Shown in pieces: positions 35,460 to 43,845 of a stretch of 64,000 bases of DNA. The notes under the pieces are model-generated. The model saw only the letters and a program-made list of their open reading frames with translations. It was not told where the DNA came from and did no database searches. A program made the position numbers and the translations under genes. The DNA is from Ramlibacter algicola (lineage in GTDB: Bacteria > Pseudomonadota > Gammaproteobacteria > Burkholderiales > Burkholderiaceae_C): the NCBI RefSeq assembly GCF_016641735.1, contig NZ_JAEDAO010000001.1, positions 806,001 through 870,000 on the forward strand, given 5' to 3'. Positions within the stretch are counted from its first letter, which is position 1, and every line of letters begins with the position of its first letter.

Positions 35460-36229
35460 CAATCGCGGGCTTGCAGTTCCCGCTCATCACCGATCCCTCT
35501 TTCTACGCCGTGGCGATCCCGGCCGTCCTGCTGATGGGCATCAGCAAGAGCGGCTTCGGGGCAGGCTTCGGCTCGCTGGCGGTGCCGCTGATGGCGCTGG
35601 CCTGCCCGGTGCCGCAGGCCGCGGCGATCTTCATGCCGATCCTGTTCGTGATGGATGTGCTGGGGCTGGCCGCCTTCCGCCACCACTTCGACTGGAAGCT
35701 GGTGCGCTTCCTGGTGCCCATGGGCCTGGTGGGCACCGTCGTCGGCACGCTGTCGTTCCATTACCTCGATGCGCGCACCGTCGCGGGCATCGTCGGCGTG
35801 TTCACGTTGCTGTTCCTCGCGCAGCGCCTTGCGTTCCCGCCGCGCCCCGACAGCCCGCACCCGCCCCGCTGGGCGGGCGCGCTGCTCACCGTCACGTCGG
35901 GCTTCACCAGTTTCGTGGCACACGCCGGCGGCCCGCCGGTGAACGCGTACGTGATCCCGATGCGGCTGCCGCCGCTGGTGTTCACGGCGACGATGGCCGC
36001 GTTCTTCTTCATGGTGAACCTGAGCAAGTGGGTCCCGTACGCCTGGCTCGGGCTGCTGGACATGCGCAACCTCGCCACGTCGCTGGCCCTGATGCCGCTC
36101 GCCCCCGTCGGCGTCTGGATCGGCGTGCGCCTGGCCCACCGCATCCAGCCGACGCTGTTCTACCGCCTGATCTACCTGGGCATGCTGCTGACCGGGGTCA
36201 AGCTGGCCTGGGACGGATTCATCGCCTGA
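35456..36229 (+). CDS. TauE/SafE family sulfite/organosulfur exporter-like permease
   Basis: A 257-residue membrane protein with about eight helices. The G-I-S-K-S-G-F-G-A-G-F-G motif near residue 27 and the second-half repeat T-S-F-V-A-H-A-G-G-P-P-V are the TauE/SafE signatures. Family members move sulfite, sulfoacetate or related anions. The GTG at 35456 overlaps the stop of the hydrolase gene, so the two are coupled. Substrate cannot be stated. Confidence 0.87.
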   Translation: MTIAGLQFPLITDPSFYAVAIPAVLLMGISKSGFGAGFGSLAVPLMALACPVPQAAAIFMPILFVMDVLGLAAFRHHFDWKLVRFLVPMGLVGTVVGTLSFHYLDARTVAGIVGVFTLLFLAQRLAFPPRPDSPHPPRWAGALLTVTSGFTSFVAHAGGPPVNAYVIPMRLPPLVFTATMAAFFFMVNLSKWVPYAWLGLLDMRNLATSLALMPLAPVGVWIGVRLAHRIQPTLFYRLIYLGMLLTGVKLAWDGFIA

Positions 36230-36260
36230 CCTCGCTCGAACGCGCTTGCGCGCGGCTTCA

Positions 36261-36280
36261 ACGCAGAGGACGCAGAAGAG
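36261..36280. repeat. short relative of the ACGCAGAGG element
   Basis: ACGCAGAGGACGCAGAAGAG between convergent genes repeats the unit seen in the inverted repeat at 33512-33616. The rest of the gap (36230-36334) shows no terminator-like stem of note. Confidence 0.6.
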
Positions 36281-36334
36281 CGGAAGGCGCGCCGCGTCGA
36301 GGATGTTCACGAGGCGGCGCGCATGCGCCGCGCA

Positions 36335-38176
36335 CTAGGAGGACCGCCGCTCGTCGTCCCAGCCGGGCTTGCGGTCGACGCCCGTGGCGCGGCGGCGCTG
36401 CATGTCGGCGCGTTCGCTGGCCATCTGCTCCTCGAACTGCCGGCGGCCCTGCTTGACCACGGCGATCATCTTCGAGCGGTCCTTGTGGTGCGGGTACATG
36501 CGCTCGAACAGCTCCAGGTTCGCGCGGCGGAACCGCATCGCCAGCCGCCGCGCCTCGTGCGGCGCCTCGCCGAGCATCTCGAGCACGGTGCGCCCGCTGC
36601 GCACGCTCGACTCGAACACCTCGCGCTCGACGTGCATCACGCCGCGATCGCGCAGTTCGTTCCAGTGCGTCACGTCACGTGCCCGCACCACCAGCTGCAG
36701 GTGCGGGAAGTTCTCGCGCGCGAGGTCGACGATCTTGAGCGACTGCTTCGGGTCGTCCACCGCCACCACCAGCACCTTCGCGTCCCGCGCGCCGGCCATG
36801 CGCAGCAGGTCCAGCCGCGTGGCGTCGCCGTAGAACACTTCGTAGCCGAACGCCCGGGCCGCCTCGATCATGTCGGCGTCGTGGTCCAGCACGGTGGACG
36901 CGATGCCGTTGGCATCCATGAGGCGGCCGATGATCTGCCCGTAGCGGCCGAAGCCCGCGATGATCACCGGCGCGTGCTGCGGCTGGTCCAGTTCGTCGAG
37001 TTCGCGCTTGTTCGCACGGCCATTGCGCGCGGTCCAGCGGTCGGCCACCAGCAGCAACAGCGGCGTCAGCAGCATGGACAGCGTGATCGCGGCCACGAGC
37101 ACCGACGCCGTCTGCGGGTCGACCAGGCGCGCGCCCGACGCCGCCTGGAGCACCACGAAGCCGACCTCGCCGCCCTGGGCCAGCAGCACGATGAACAGCG
37201 GACGCTCACCCTTCGGCACGGGGATCAGCCGGGCCATGACCCACAGCACCAGCGCCTTGGTGGCGAGGAAGCCGGCGACGATGGCCGCGATGCGAAGCGG
37301 TTGCTCCAGGACGACGGCGAAGTCGATCGACATGCCGATGGCGATGAAGAACAGGCCCAGCAACAGTCCCTTGAACGGCTCCAGGTCCGTTTCCAGCTCG
37401 CGCCGGTATTCGCTCTCCGCCAGCAGCACGCCGGCCAGGAATGCGCCCAGCGCCATCGACAAGCCGACCAGCTGCATCAGCGCCGCGGTCGCCACCACCA
37501 GCAGCAGCGCGGCCGCGGTGAAGATTTCGGGCGAGTCGCTCTTGGCGATCCAGCGCAGGGTGGGGCGCAGCAGCAGGCGGCCGCCCAGGATGATGGCGGC
37601 GACCACGCCCACGGCCTTGGCGGCGCCGATCCAGCCGCTGCCTTCGGCGGTGCCGGTGGCCGCGAGCAGCGGCAGCAAGGCCAGCACGGGGATGGCGGCC
37701 ACGTCCTGCAGCAGCAGCACGCTCAGCGAGGTCTGGCCCGAGGTCGTGGGCAGCAGGTTGCGGTCGCCCAGGGCGCGCAGCGCTGTCGCGGTCGACGAGT
37801 CGCCGAGCGCAAGCCCCGCGGCGAGCGCCAGACGCCAGTCCATGCCCAGGGCGATGGCGATCGCCGCCAGCAGCGTCGCCGAGCCGAGGTATTGCATGGC
37901 GCCCCAGCCGAAGATGGAGCCGCGCATGGTCCACAGCCGCCGCGGTTCCAGCTCCAGGCCGACCAGGAACAGCATCAGCACCACGCCGAATTCGGCGAAG
38001 TGCAGCACGTCCTGCACGTTGCCCACCAGCCGCAGTCCCCAAGGCCCGATGGCGATGCCGGCGGCCAGGTAACCCAGGATCGCGCCCAGGCCCAGCGCGC
38101 GCGCGATGGGCACTGCCAGCACGGCGGCGCCCAGGTAGATCAGGCTGTTGGACAGCCAGGCGGGGGCGTGTTCCAT
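36335..38176 (-). CDS. kefC: KefC/KefB-type potassium:proton antiporter
   Basis: The 613-residue protein has an N-terminal CPA2 antiporter domain of about 12 helices, with the conserved L-A-L-G-D-S-S-T-A segment near residue 128, and a C-terminal nucleotide-binding (RCK/TrkA-N) domain beginning V-I-I-A-G-F-G-R-Y-G-Q-I-I-G around residue 405. KefC proteins let K+ out and protons in to protect against electrophiles, and are gated by glutathione and its adducts. The start overlaps the kefF stop by one base, which supports KefC with its ancillary subunit. Confidence 0.9.
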   Translation of the reverse strand: MEHAPAWLSNSLIYLGAAVLAVPIARALGLGAILGYLAAGIAIGPWGLRLVGNVQDVLHFAEFGVVLMLFLVGLELEPRRLWTMRGSIFGWGAMQYLGSATLLAAIAIALGMDWRLALAAGLALGDSSTATALRALGDRNLLPTTSGQTSLSVLLLQDVAAIPVLALLPLLAATGTAEGSGWIGAAKAVGVVAAIILGGRLLLRPTLRWIAKSDSPEIFTAAALLLVVATAALMQLVGLSMALGAFLAGVLLAESEYRRELETDLEPFKGLLLGLFFIAIGMSIDFAVVLEQPLRIAAIVAGFLATKALVLWVMARLIPVPKGERPLFIVLLAQGGEVGFVVLQAASGARLVDPQTASVLVAAITLSMLLTPLLLLVADRWTARNGRANKRELDELDQPQHAPVIIAGFGRYGQIIGRLMDANGIASTVLDHDADMIEAARAFGYEVFYGDATRLDLLRMAGARDAKVLVVAVDDPKQSLKIVDLARENFPHLQLVVRARDVTHWNELRDRGVMHVEREVFESSVRSGRTVLEMLGEAPHEARRLAMRFRRANLELFERMYPHHKDRSKMIAVVKQGRRQFEEQMASERADMQRRRATGVDRKPGWDDERRSS

Positions 38177-38805
38177 CAGTGCTCCTCGCCCACCGGCCGG
38201 TCGCTTTCGGGTACCTCGCAGGCGATGCAAGTGGCGAGGTCCTCGAGCTCGGGCCAGGCCGGGTAGCTGCGCAACCGGTCGGCGAACACGGCCACGTGGT
38301 CGTCCACCTCCTGCGCGCTGGAGCGGTGCGCGCCGTGCAGCACCAGCGGCGGCAGGAAGCGCATGCCGCACAGGGCCGCCGTCTGTTCATAGGGCGGCAG
38401 GAAGGCGTCGAAGAAGTAGCGGTTGTAGCCCTGCGGGTGGTACGAGGCTTCGGGGCCGCCGGTCGTCGCCACGAGCCACAGGTCCTTGCCCTGCAGCGCG
38501 GTGCCCTGGTGGCCGTACGCCCAGCCGTGCGTCAGCACCTCGTCCAGCCACAGCTTGAGCAGCGCCGGCATCGAGTACCACTGGACCGGATGCAGCAGCA
38601 CCAGCAGGTTGCAGGCAGCGGTGCGCGCCTGCTCGGCGGGGACGTCGATGTCGTAGTCGGGATAGGTGGCGTAGAGGTCCTGCACCGCCACGCCCGGCAC
38701 GGAGCGTGCCGCTTCCAGCAGCCGGCGGTTCACGCGCGATTCCCGCCAGTTGGGGTGCGCCGCGAGCACGTAGGGGCCGGGGGCTGCTGCGGGGCGCTCA
38801 TCCAT
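38176..38805 (-). CDS. kefF: KefF-type NAD(P)H:quinone oxidoreductase, ancillary subunit of KefC
   Basis: The 209-residue flavodoxin-fold protein has the family features: A-H-P near the start, the H-P-V-Q-W-Y-S-M-P-A-L-L-K-L-W-L-D-E-V segment, and T-T-G-G flavin contact near residue 116. KefF is needed for full KefC activity and has quinone reductase activity in E. coli. It is co-transcribed with kefC and diverges from the ParA-like gene. Confidence 0.88.
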   Translation of the reverse strand: MDERPAAAPGPYVLAAHPNWRESRVNRRLLEAARSVPGVAVQDLYATYPDYDIDVPAEQARTAACNLLVLLHPVQWYSMPALLKLWLDEVLTHGWAYGHQGTALQGKDLWLVATTGGPEASYHPQGYNRYFFDAFLPPYEQTAALCGMRFLPPLVLHGAHRSSAQEVDDHVAVFADRLRSYPAWPELEDLATCIACEVPESDRPVGEEH

Positions 38806-38861
38806 GCCGTTACCATAGCGTAAAGCGGCCGTGGTCCCGCGGCCGAGGACGGAGGTGCTCC

Positions 38862-39479
38862 ATGCCAGTCGTGGTCGTTGCCAACCCCAAGGGAGGCGTC
38901 GGGAAATCCACCCTCGCCACCAACATCGCGGGCTATTACGCCAGCAAGGGGCGGTCCGTGATGCTCGGCGATGCCGACCGGCAGCAGTCCAGCCGGCTGT
39001 GGCTGAACCTGCGTCCGCCCGCCGCCCGGCCCGTCAGCAGCTGGGAAGTCGGCGAAGGCCACGTCGCCAAGCCGCCCAAGGGCACCACCCACGTCGTCCT
39101 CGACACGCCCGCCGGGCTGCACGGCAAGCAGCTGCGCGACCTGCTGCACTCGGCCAACAAGGTGGTCGTGCCGCTCGCGCCCAGCGTGTTCGACATCTTC
39201 GCCACCCGCGCCTTCCTCGACGAACTGGCCGAGCAGCGCAAGGCGTCCGGCCTGCAGGTGGCGCTGGTGGGCATCCGCGTCGACGGCCGCACGCTCGCGG
39301 CCGACCAGTTCCAGTCGTTCGTGAAGGGGCTGGGGCTGCCGCTGCTGGGCGAGTTGCGGCCTACGCAGAACTATGTGTACCTGGCCGCACGCGGGCTGAC
39401 GCTGTTCGACGTCGCGCCGGGCCGCGTCGAGCGCGACCTGCAGCAGTGGGCCGGGCTTTGTCGCTGGCTCGACAGCTGA
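38862..39479 (+). CDS. ParA/MinD-like P-loop ATPase
   Basis: A 205-residue Walker-type ATPase with the deviant Walker A K-G-G-V-G-K-S-T (residues 10-17) and D-T-P-A-G in the second motif. It is at the short end for ParA proteins and lacks an N-terminal DNA-binding domain. No parB or centromere-like repeats are adjacent, so it is probably an orphan that positions some other cargo. An AGGACGGAGG site is 8 bases before the ATG. Confidence 0.85.
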   Translation: MPVVVVANPKGGVGKSTLATNIAGYYASKGRSVMLGDADRQQSSRLWLNLRPPAARPVSSWEVGEGHVAKPPKGTTHVVLDTPAGLHGKQLRDLLHSANKVVVPLAPSVFDIFATRAFLDELAEQRKASGLQVALVGIRVDGRTLAADQFQSFVKGLGLPLLGELRPTQNYVYLAARGLTLFDVAPGRVERDLQQWAGLCRWLDS

Positions 39480-39508
39480 GCCGGGCGGCTGCCGCTTAGA
39501 GTGCCGGC

Positions 39509-39964
39509 ATGAGAACCATCGCCTCGCTTGCCGAAGTCCCCTCGCTGGTCGGCCAGGAAGTCGCGACCAGCGACTGGATCACCATTACGCAGGAGCAGGT
39601 CAACCTGTTCGCCGACGCGACGGGCGACCACCAGTGGATCCACGTCGACGTGGACAAGGCCAGGGCCGGCCCCTTCGGCGGGCCGATTGCGCATGGCTTC
39701 CTCACCCTGTCGCTGCTGCCGAAGTTCTTCGAGACCGCCATCGCGATCGAGGGCGCGCGCATGGGCGTGAACTACGGCCTGAACAAGGTGCGCTTCACGT
39801 CGCCGGTGCCGGTGGGCAGTCGCCTGCGCGCGCGCATGACGCTGCTGTCCTGCGAACCCATCGACCGCGGCGGCATGCAGATGACCTGGAAGGTGCTCGT
39901 CGAGCGCGAGGGCGGCGACAAGCCCGTGTGCATCGCCGAGTCGATCGGCCTGCGCTACCCCTGA
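39509..39964 (+). CDS. MaoC family (R)-hydratase, NodN-like
   Basis: The 151-residue hot-dog fold protein has the catalytic D-H pair in F-A-D-A-T-G-D-H-Q-W-I-H-V-D and the G-G-P-I-A-H-G-F-L-T-L-S segment. Such enzymes hydrate enoyl-CoA to (R)-3-hydroxyacyl-CoA, and may feed polyhydroxyalkanoate synthesis or fatty acid breakdown. It ends three bases before the convergent trmL stop. No acyl-CoA genes are adjacent. Confidence 0.88.
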   Translation: MRTIASLAEVPSLVGQEVATSDWITITQEQVNLFADATGDHQWIHVDVDKARAGPFGGPIAHGFLTLSLLPKFFETAIAIEGARMGVNYGLNKVRFTSPVPVGSRLRARMTLLSCEPIDRGGMQMTWKVLVEREGGDKPVCIAESIGLRYP

Positions 39965-39967
39965 GCG

Positions 39968-40438
39968 CTAGGTCGCTCCGCCGAACCCGTTCTGCCGCCA
40001 GGCCTCGAACACGGTCACCGCGACCGCGTTCGACAGGTTGAGGCTGCGCTGGCCCGCCCGCATCGGCAGGCGCAGGCGCTGCTCGGGCGCAAAGCTCTCC
40101 CGCAGTTCCGGCGGCAGGCCACTCGATTCGCTGCCGAACACGAAGCAGTCGCCCGGCTGGAACCGCACCTCGTGCACGGCACGCGTGCCGCGGGTGGTCA
40201 TCGCGAACAGGCGGTGCGGGTCCGGCTGCAGCGCGCGCACCAGCGCGTTCCAGTCCGCATGCCGGCGCACGTCGGCGTACTCGTGGTAATCGAGCCCGGC
40301 GCGCTTCATCAGCTTGTCCTCCATCGAGAAGCCCAGCGGCTCCACCAGGTGCAGCTCGCAACCGGTGTTGGCCGCCAGGCGGATGACGTTGCCGGTGTTC
40401 GGCGGGATCTCGGGATGGACCAGGACGATGCGGAACAA
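39968..40438 (-). CDS. trmL: tRNA (cytidine(34)-2'-O)-methyltransferase
   Basis: The 156-residue SPOUT methyltransferase starts with F-R-I-V-L-V-H-P-E-I-P-P-N-T-G-N. The knot motifs F-G-S-E-S-S-G-L-P and L-P-M-R-A-G-Q-R-S-L-N-L-S-N-A-V-A-V are complete. It methylates the wobble base of tRNA-Leu isoacceptors. I chose TTG 40438 since GGAGGA stands about six bases ahead and the protein family starts exactly here; GTG 40444 would be too close to that site. It follows comF by two bases. Confidence 0.93.
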   Translation of the reverse strand: MFRIVLVHPEIPPNTGNVIRLAANTGCELHLVEPLGFSMEDKLMKRAGLDYHEYADVRRHADWNALVRALQPDPHRLFAMTTRGTRAVHEVRFQPGDCFVFGSESSGLPPELRESFAPEQRLRLPMRAGQRSLNLSNAVAVTVFEAWRQNGFGGAT

Positions 40439-40440
40439 GC

Positions 40441-41139
40441 TCACTCCTCCGTGCGCGCAAAGACGATCGCGCGCACCTGCGCCGCGCCGGCTTCGCGCAT
40501 CACTTGTGCCAGCGCGAACAGCGAAGCACCCGTCGTCAGCACGTCGTCGACGAGCAGCACCTGCGCGCCGCGGACTTCCTGCGCACGCGCCGGCTCGATC
40601 GCGAACGCGTGCCGCACGTTGGCTTGCCGGTCGCCGTAGGCCAGCTGCACCTGCGGCGCCGTGTCGCGAACGCGCAGGGCGAGCGCCGCGTCGGCGCGCC
40701 GCGGCGACAGGCGCCGCGCGAGTTCGTGCGCCTGGTTGTAGCCACGCGCGGCGAGCCGCTCTCGCGACAGCGGCATCGGGACGACGAGATCGGACGCGGC
40801 GAGCACCTCGGCCGCGCCGGGCGCCGCGAGCATCAAGGGGGCGAACGTGCTGGCCCAGCCCGCGCCGCCGGAGAACTTGAAGCGGGCGACCAGGCCAGCC
40901 CACGGGTAGCCATAGCTCACGGCGGCGATGCAGTCGGCAAGAGGCGGGGGCTGGCGCAGGCAGCGGCCGCAGTGCTCGATGCCGGCGGGCACCGCGAGGG
41001 CGCAGGTGCGGCAGCGTGGAACCGGGGCGGAGAAGCGCGCGCTGCACGCGGCGCACACCGGTTGCGAGGGCCACGCATGGCAGACGTCGCAACGAGCGGG
41101 CGCCGCCCGCGCCATCGTGCCCAGCAGCTGCGCCCACAT
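40441..41139 (-). CDS. comF: ComF family phosphoribosyltransferase-like protein
   Basis: The 232-residue protein has a zinc-ribbon start with paired cysteines (C-D-V-C, C-A-A-C, C-R-T-C, C-G-R-C) and a C-terminal phosphoribosyltransferase fold with V-L-L-V-D-D-V-L-T-T-G-A-S. ComF (GntX) proteins help DNA uptake or use of DNA as a nutrient. ATG 41139 is used because the zinc ribbon begins shortly after; a longer frame runs back into the divergent gene. The start is 24 bases from the divergent methyltransferase-like gene. Confidence 0.9.
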   Translation of the reverse strand: MWAQLLGTMARAAPARCDVCHAWPSQPVCAACSARFSAPVPRCRTCALAVPAGIEHCGRCLRQPPPLADCIAAVSYGYPWAGLVARFKFSGGAGWASTFAPLMLAAPGAAEVLAASDLVVPMPLSRERLAARGYNQAHELARRLSPRRADAALALRVRDTAPQVQLAYGDRQANVRHAFAIEPARAQEVRGAQVLLVDDVLTTGASLFALAQVMREAGAAQVRAIVFARTEE

Positions 41140-41163
41140 CGGCTCAATATACTGCCCGGCTCC

Positions 41164-42066
41164 GTGGCTTCGCCTCCCCCAACCCTCGACCCCACCGCGG
41201 TTCGCCACTGGCAGCGCGAGGCCGAGCCGCGCGCGCCGTGGCTGCACGAGGAAGTGGCGCGCCGCATGGCCGAGCGCCTGCAGTGGATCCGCCTGGCGCC
41301 GTCAGCGTGGGCGCACTGGGGCGCCGTGCGCGGCGGCACCGAGGCGCAGGGCCTGCTCGAGCAGCGGTATCCGCAAGCGCACGGCACCATCGTCGAGACG
41401 GCGGACCTGCTGCCCAGGGCGCGTGAACTGCTCGCGCCGCCATGGTGGAAGCGCTGGGGCGCGCGCCGCGAGTTCGCCACCACGGTGCCGGACGGGTCGA
41501 TGCAGATGGTCTGGTCGAACATGGCGCTGCACTTCGAGCCCGACCCGCAGGCGTCGATGGCGCAATGGCACCGCGCCCTGGCCGTCGACGGCTTCCTGAT
41601 GGTGTCCTGCTTCGGCCCGGACACGATCCGCGAGCTGCGCCAGGCCTACGCGGACCTTGGCTGGGGACCCGCCGGCCCCGACTTCACCGACATGCACGAC
41701 TGGGGCGACATGCTGGTCGGTGCCGGGTTCGCCGAGCCCGTCATGGACATGGAGCGCATCACGCTGACCTGGGCCGATGCCGGCCGGATGCTGCACGAGC
41801 TGCGAAGCATGGGGGCCAATGTGCACCCCGGCCGCTTCCCGGCCCTGCGCGGGCGCGGCTGGCGGCGGGCGCTCGAGGCAGAGCTCGCGGCGCGGCTGGC
41901 CGGCCCCGACGGCCGGCTGGCGCTCACCTTCGAGATCGTCTACGGCCACGCGCTGAAGCCGGCGCCGCGGATGCCGGTGGCGCCCCGCAGCAGCGTGTCC
42001 CTGGACGACATGCGGCGTGCATTGCAGGGCGGCCGCGCGGGCAAATCGTCGGGCCAGGCCGATTGA
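41164..42066 (+). CDS. BioC-like class I methyltransferase homologue with degenerate SAM motif
   Basis: A 300-residue protein aligned by eye with malonyl-ACP methyltransferase BioC. The parts that match are V-R-H-W-Q-R-E near the start, the M-V-W-S-N-M-A-L-H-F-E-P segment, and F-L-M-V-S-C-F-G-P-D-T-I-R-E-L-R. The glycine-rich SAM loop expected near residue 50 (D-L-G-C-G-x-G) reads W-A-H-W-G-A-V-R-G-G, so cofactor binding is doubtful. GTG 41164 is the start; TATACT lies 11 bases before it. It heads the run toward the cox genes. Whether it acts in biotin synthesis is not clear. Confidence 0.75.
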   Translation: MASPPPTLDPTAVRHWQREAEPRAPWLHEEVARRMAERLQWIRLAPSAWAHWGAVRGGTEAQGLLEQRYPQAHGTIVETADLLPRARELLAPPWWKRWGARREFATTVPDGSMQMVWSNMALHFEPDPQASMAQWHRALAVDGFLMVSCFGPDTIRELRQAYADLGWGPAGPDFTDMHDWGDMLVGAGFAEPVMDMERITLTWADAGRMLHELRSMGANVHPGRFPALRGRGWRRALEAELAARLAGPDGRLALTFEIVYGHALKPAPRMPVAPRSSVSLDDMRRALQGGRAGKSSGQAD

Positions 42067-42117
42067 GGCAGATCAACACCGGTACAATGCCCGGTTGATT
42101 TGTGAGCGCCACCGTCG

Positions 42118-42600
42118 ATGCCGGTTTTTCGATTTGCGACAGTCCAGGGCCAGAACATCGTCTGGTTCCTGAAGCGCAATTGTTCCGTCACTCCGGCGCA
42201 GCTGGGCTGGTTCTATGCCTCGCTGTGCGTGGTGTCGCTGGGCATCGGCGCCTTCTTCTGGCAGCACGGCGCGACCCTGATCCTGCCGTTCGCCTGGCTG
42301 GAACTGGGCGCGATCGGGGTGGCCTTCCTGCTCTACGCGCGGCACGCGGCCGACGGTGAGCGCATTTCCCTGCAAGGCCGCCGGCTGGTGGTCGAACTGG
42401 AAAGCGGCGGCCAGGTGCAGCGCGCCGAGTTCGACCCGTCGTGGGTGCGCGTCGAGCCGCGCACCGGCGACCGGTCGCTGATCGAGGTGTCCGGCCGCGG
42501 GCGCTCGGTCAGCGTGGGCCGCTACGTGCGGCCCGAGTTGCGGCCGCTGCTGGCGCAGGAATTGCGCAGCGCGCTGCGCGAGTGGGGCGGGGCGCGCTGA
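42118..42600 (+). CDS. DUF2244 family membrane protein
   Basis: The 160-residue protein has two adjacent membrane helices (about residues 30-70), preceded by W-F-L-K-R-N-C-S-V-T-P and followed by a soluble beta-rich domain with W-V-R-V-E-P. This is the DUF2244 pattern. The family is often found next to cytochrome oxidase genes, as here (47 bases before coxB), but its task is unknown. A TACAAT at 42083 upstream is a possible -10. Confidence 0.88.
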   Translation: MPVFRFATVQGQNIVWFLKRNCSVTPAQLGWFYASLCVVSLGIGAFFWQHGATLILPFAWLELGAIGVAFLLYARHAADGERISLQGRRLVVELESGGQVQRAEFDPSWVRVEPRTGDRSLIEVSGRGRSVSVGRYVRPELRPLLAQELRSALREWGGAR

Positions 42601-42647
42601 GGCGCCGAAGACGAATCGAACGAGTAACCGGAACCTTGAAGACCAAG

Positions 42648-43811
42648 ATGAAGAGCCTTTCGACCCTGGCCCGCCTGGCGGCCATCGCGGCCTCGGCCGC
42701 CGGCGCCGGCGCCGCCCATGCCGTCAACGACCTGCCGGGCGGTCCCGCGGTCCGCCAGCTCAACCTGCACACGGCGGCCACCCGCATCGCGGTCGAGCAG
42801 GGCTGGCTCCACTGGTTCATGCTGATCACGTGCACCGTGATCTTCATCGCCGTGTTCGCGGTGATGTTCTATTCCATCTTCAAGCACCGCAAGTCGGTCG
42901 GCCACAAGCCGGCCAACTTCCACGAGTCGGTGACGGTGGAAGTGGTGTGGACCGTCATCCCGTTCCTGATCGTCATCGGCATGGCGCTGCCCGCCACCAA
43001 GGTGCTGGTCGCGTCCAAGGACACCAGCAACTCCGACCTGACCATCAAGGCCACCGGCTACCAGTGGAAGTGGGGCTACGACTACCTGAACGGCGAAGGC
43101 GCCGGCCTGTCGTTCCTGTCCACGCTGGACGCCACGCACCGCGAGATCTCCAACGCGGGCGCCAAGGGCGACGTGCCGGACAACTACCTGCTCAAGGTCG
43201 ACAACCCGCTGGTGGTGCCGGTCAACAAGAAGGTGCGCATCATCACCACGGCCAACGACGTGATCCACGCGTGGGGCGTGCCGGCCTTCGGCGTCAAGCA
43301 GGACGCCATCCCGGGCTTCGTGCGCGACACCTGGTTCCGCAGCGAGAAGACCGGCGACTTCTACGGCCAGTGCTACGAGCTGTGCGGCAAGGAGCACGCC
43401 TACATGCCGATCCACGTGAAGGTGGTCTCGGCGCAGGAGTACACCGCCTGGGTGGGCGACCAGCAGAAGAAGATGGCCGCCAAGCAGGACGACCCGAACA
43501 AGGTCTGGCAGCTGGCCGACATCGTCGCGCGCGGCGAGAAGGTCTACGGCGCGAACTGCGCCGCCTGCCACCAGGCCAACGGCAAGGGCGCCGGCCCGAT
43601 CAAGGCCCTCGACGGCTCGCCCATCGTGCAGGACGCCGACAAGAGCAAGCAGATCCAGGTCGTGCTGCACGGCCGCAATGCCATGCCGGCCTGGCAGCAG
43701 CTGTCGGACACCGACATCGCCGCCGTCATCAGCTACACGAAGAACAGCTGGTCCAACAAGACGGGCCAGGTCGTCCAGCCGTCGGAAGTGCTGGCGCAGC
43801 GCGGCAAGTGA
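42648..43811 (+). CDS. coxB: cytochrome c oxidase subunit II with fused cytochrome c domain
   Basis: The 387-residue subunit has a signal peptide (cut near A-H-A), two membrane helices, the CuA domain with the histidine in V-I-H-A-W-G-V-P and the cluster C-Y-E-L-C-G-K-E-H-A-Y-M-P, and a C-terminal cytochrome c domain with heme site C-A-A-C-H. The fusion lets the oxidase carry its own electron-entry heme, as in caa3-type enzymes. ATG 42648 begins the signal peptide; TTG 42636 is an alternative with a better ribosome site. Confidence 0.95.
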   Translation: MKSLSTLARLAAIAASAAGAGAAHAVNDLPGGPAVRQLNLHTAATRIAVEQGWLHWFMLITCTVIFIAVFAVMFYSIFKHRKSVGHKPANFHESVTVEVVWTVIPFLIVIGMALPATKVLVASKDTSNSDLTIKATGYQWKWGYDYLNGEGAGLSFLSTLDATHREISNAGAKGDVPDNYLLKVDNPLVVPVNKKVRIITTANDVIHAWGVPAFGVKQDAIPGFVRDTWFRSEKTGDFYGQCYELCGKEHAYMPIHVKVVSAQEYTAWVGDQQKKMAAKQDDPNKVWQLADIVARGEKVYGANCAACHQANGKGAGPIKALDGSPIVQDADKSKQIQVVLHGRNAMPAWQQLSDTDIAAVISYTKNSWSNKTGQVVQPSEVLAQRGK

Positions 43812-43845
43812 CCGCGCGGACAGGAACCAAGGAAGAGAGCAAGCC

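Noticed and set aside
36323..38266. Long plus-strand frame antisense to kefC
   Set aside because: Composition (His, Arg, Gln runs) is that of a shadow; kefC has clear motifs on the other strand.
38862..39479. ParA-like ATPase as part of a plasmid or chromosome partition locus
   Set aside because: No parB partner and no parS-like repeats in the flanks.
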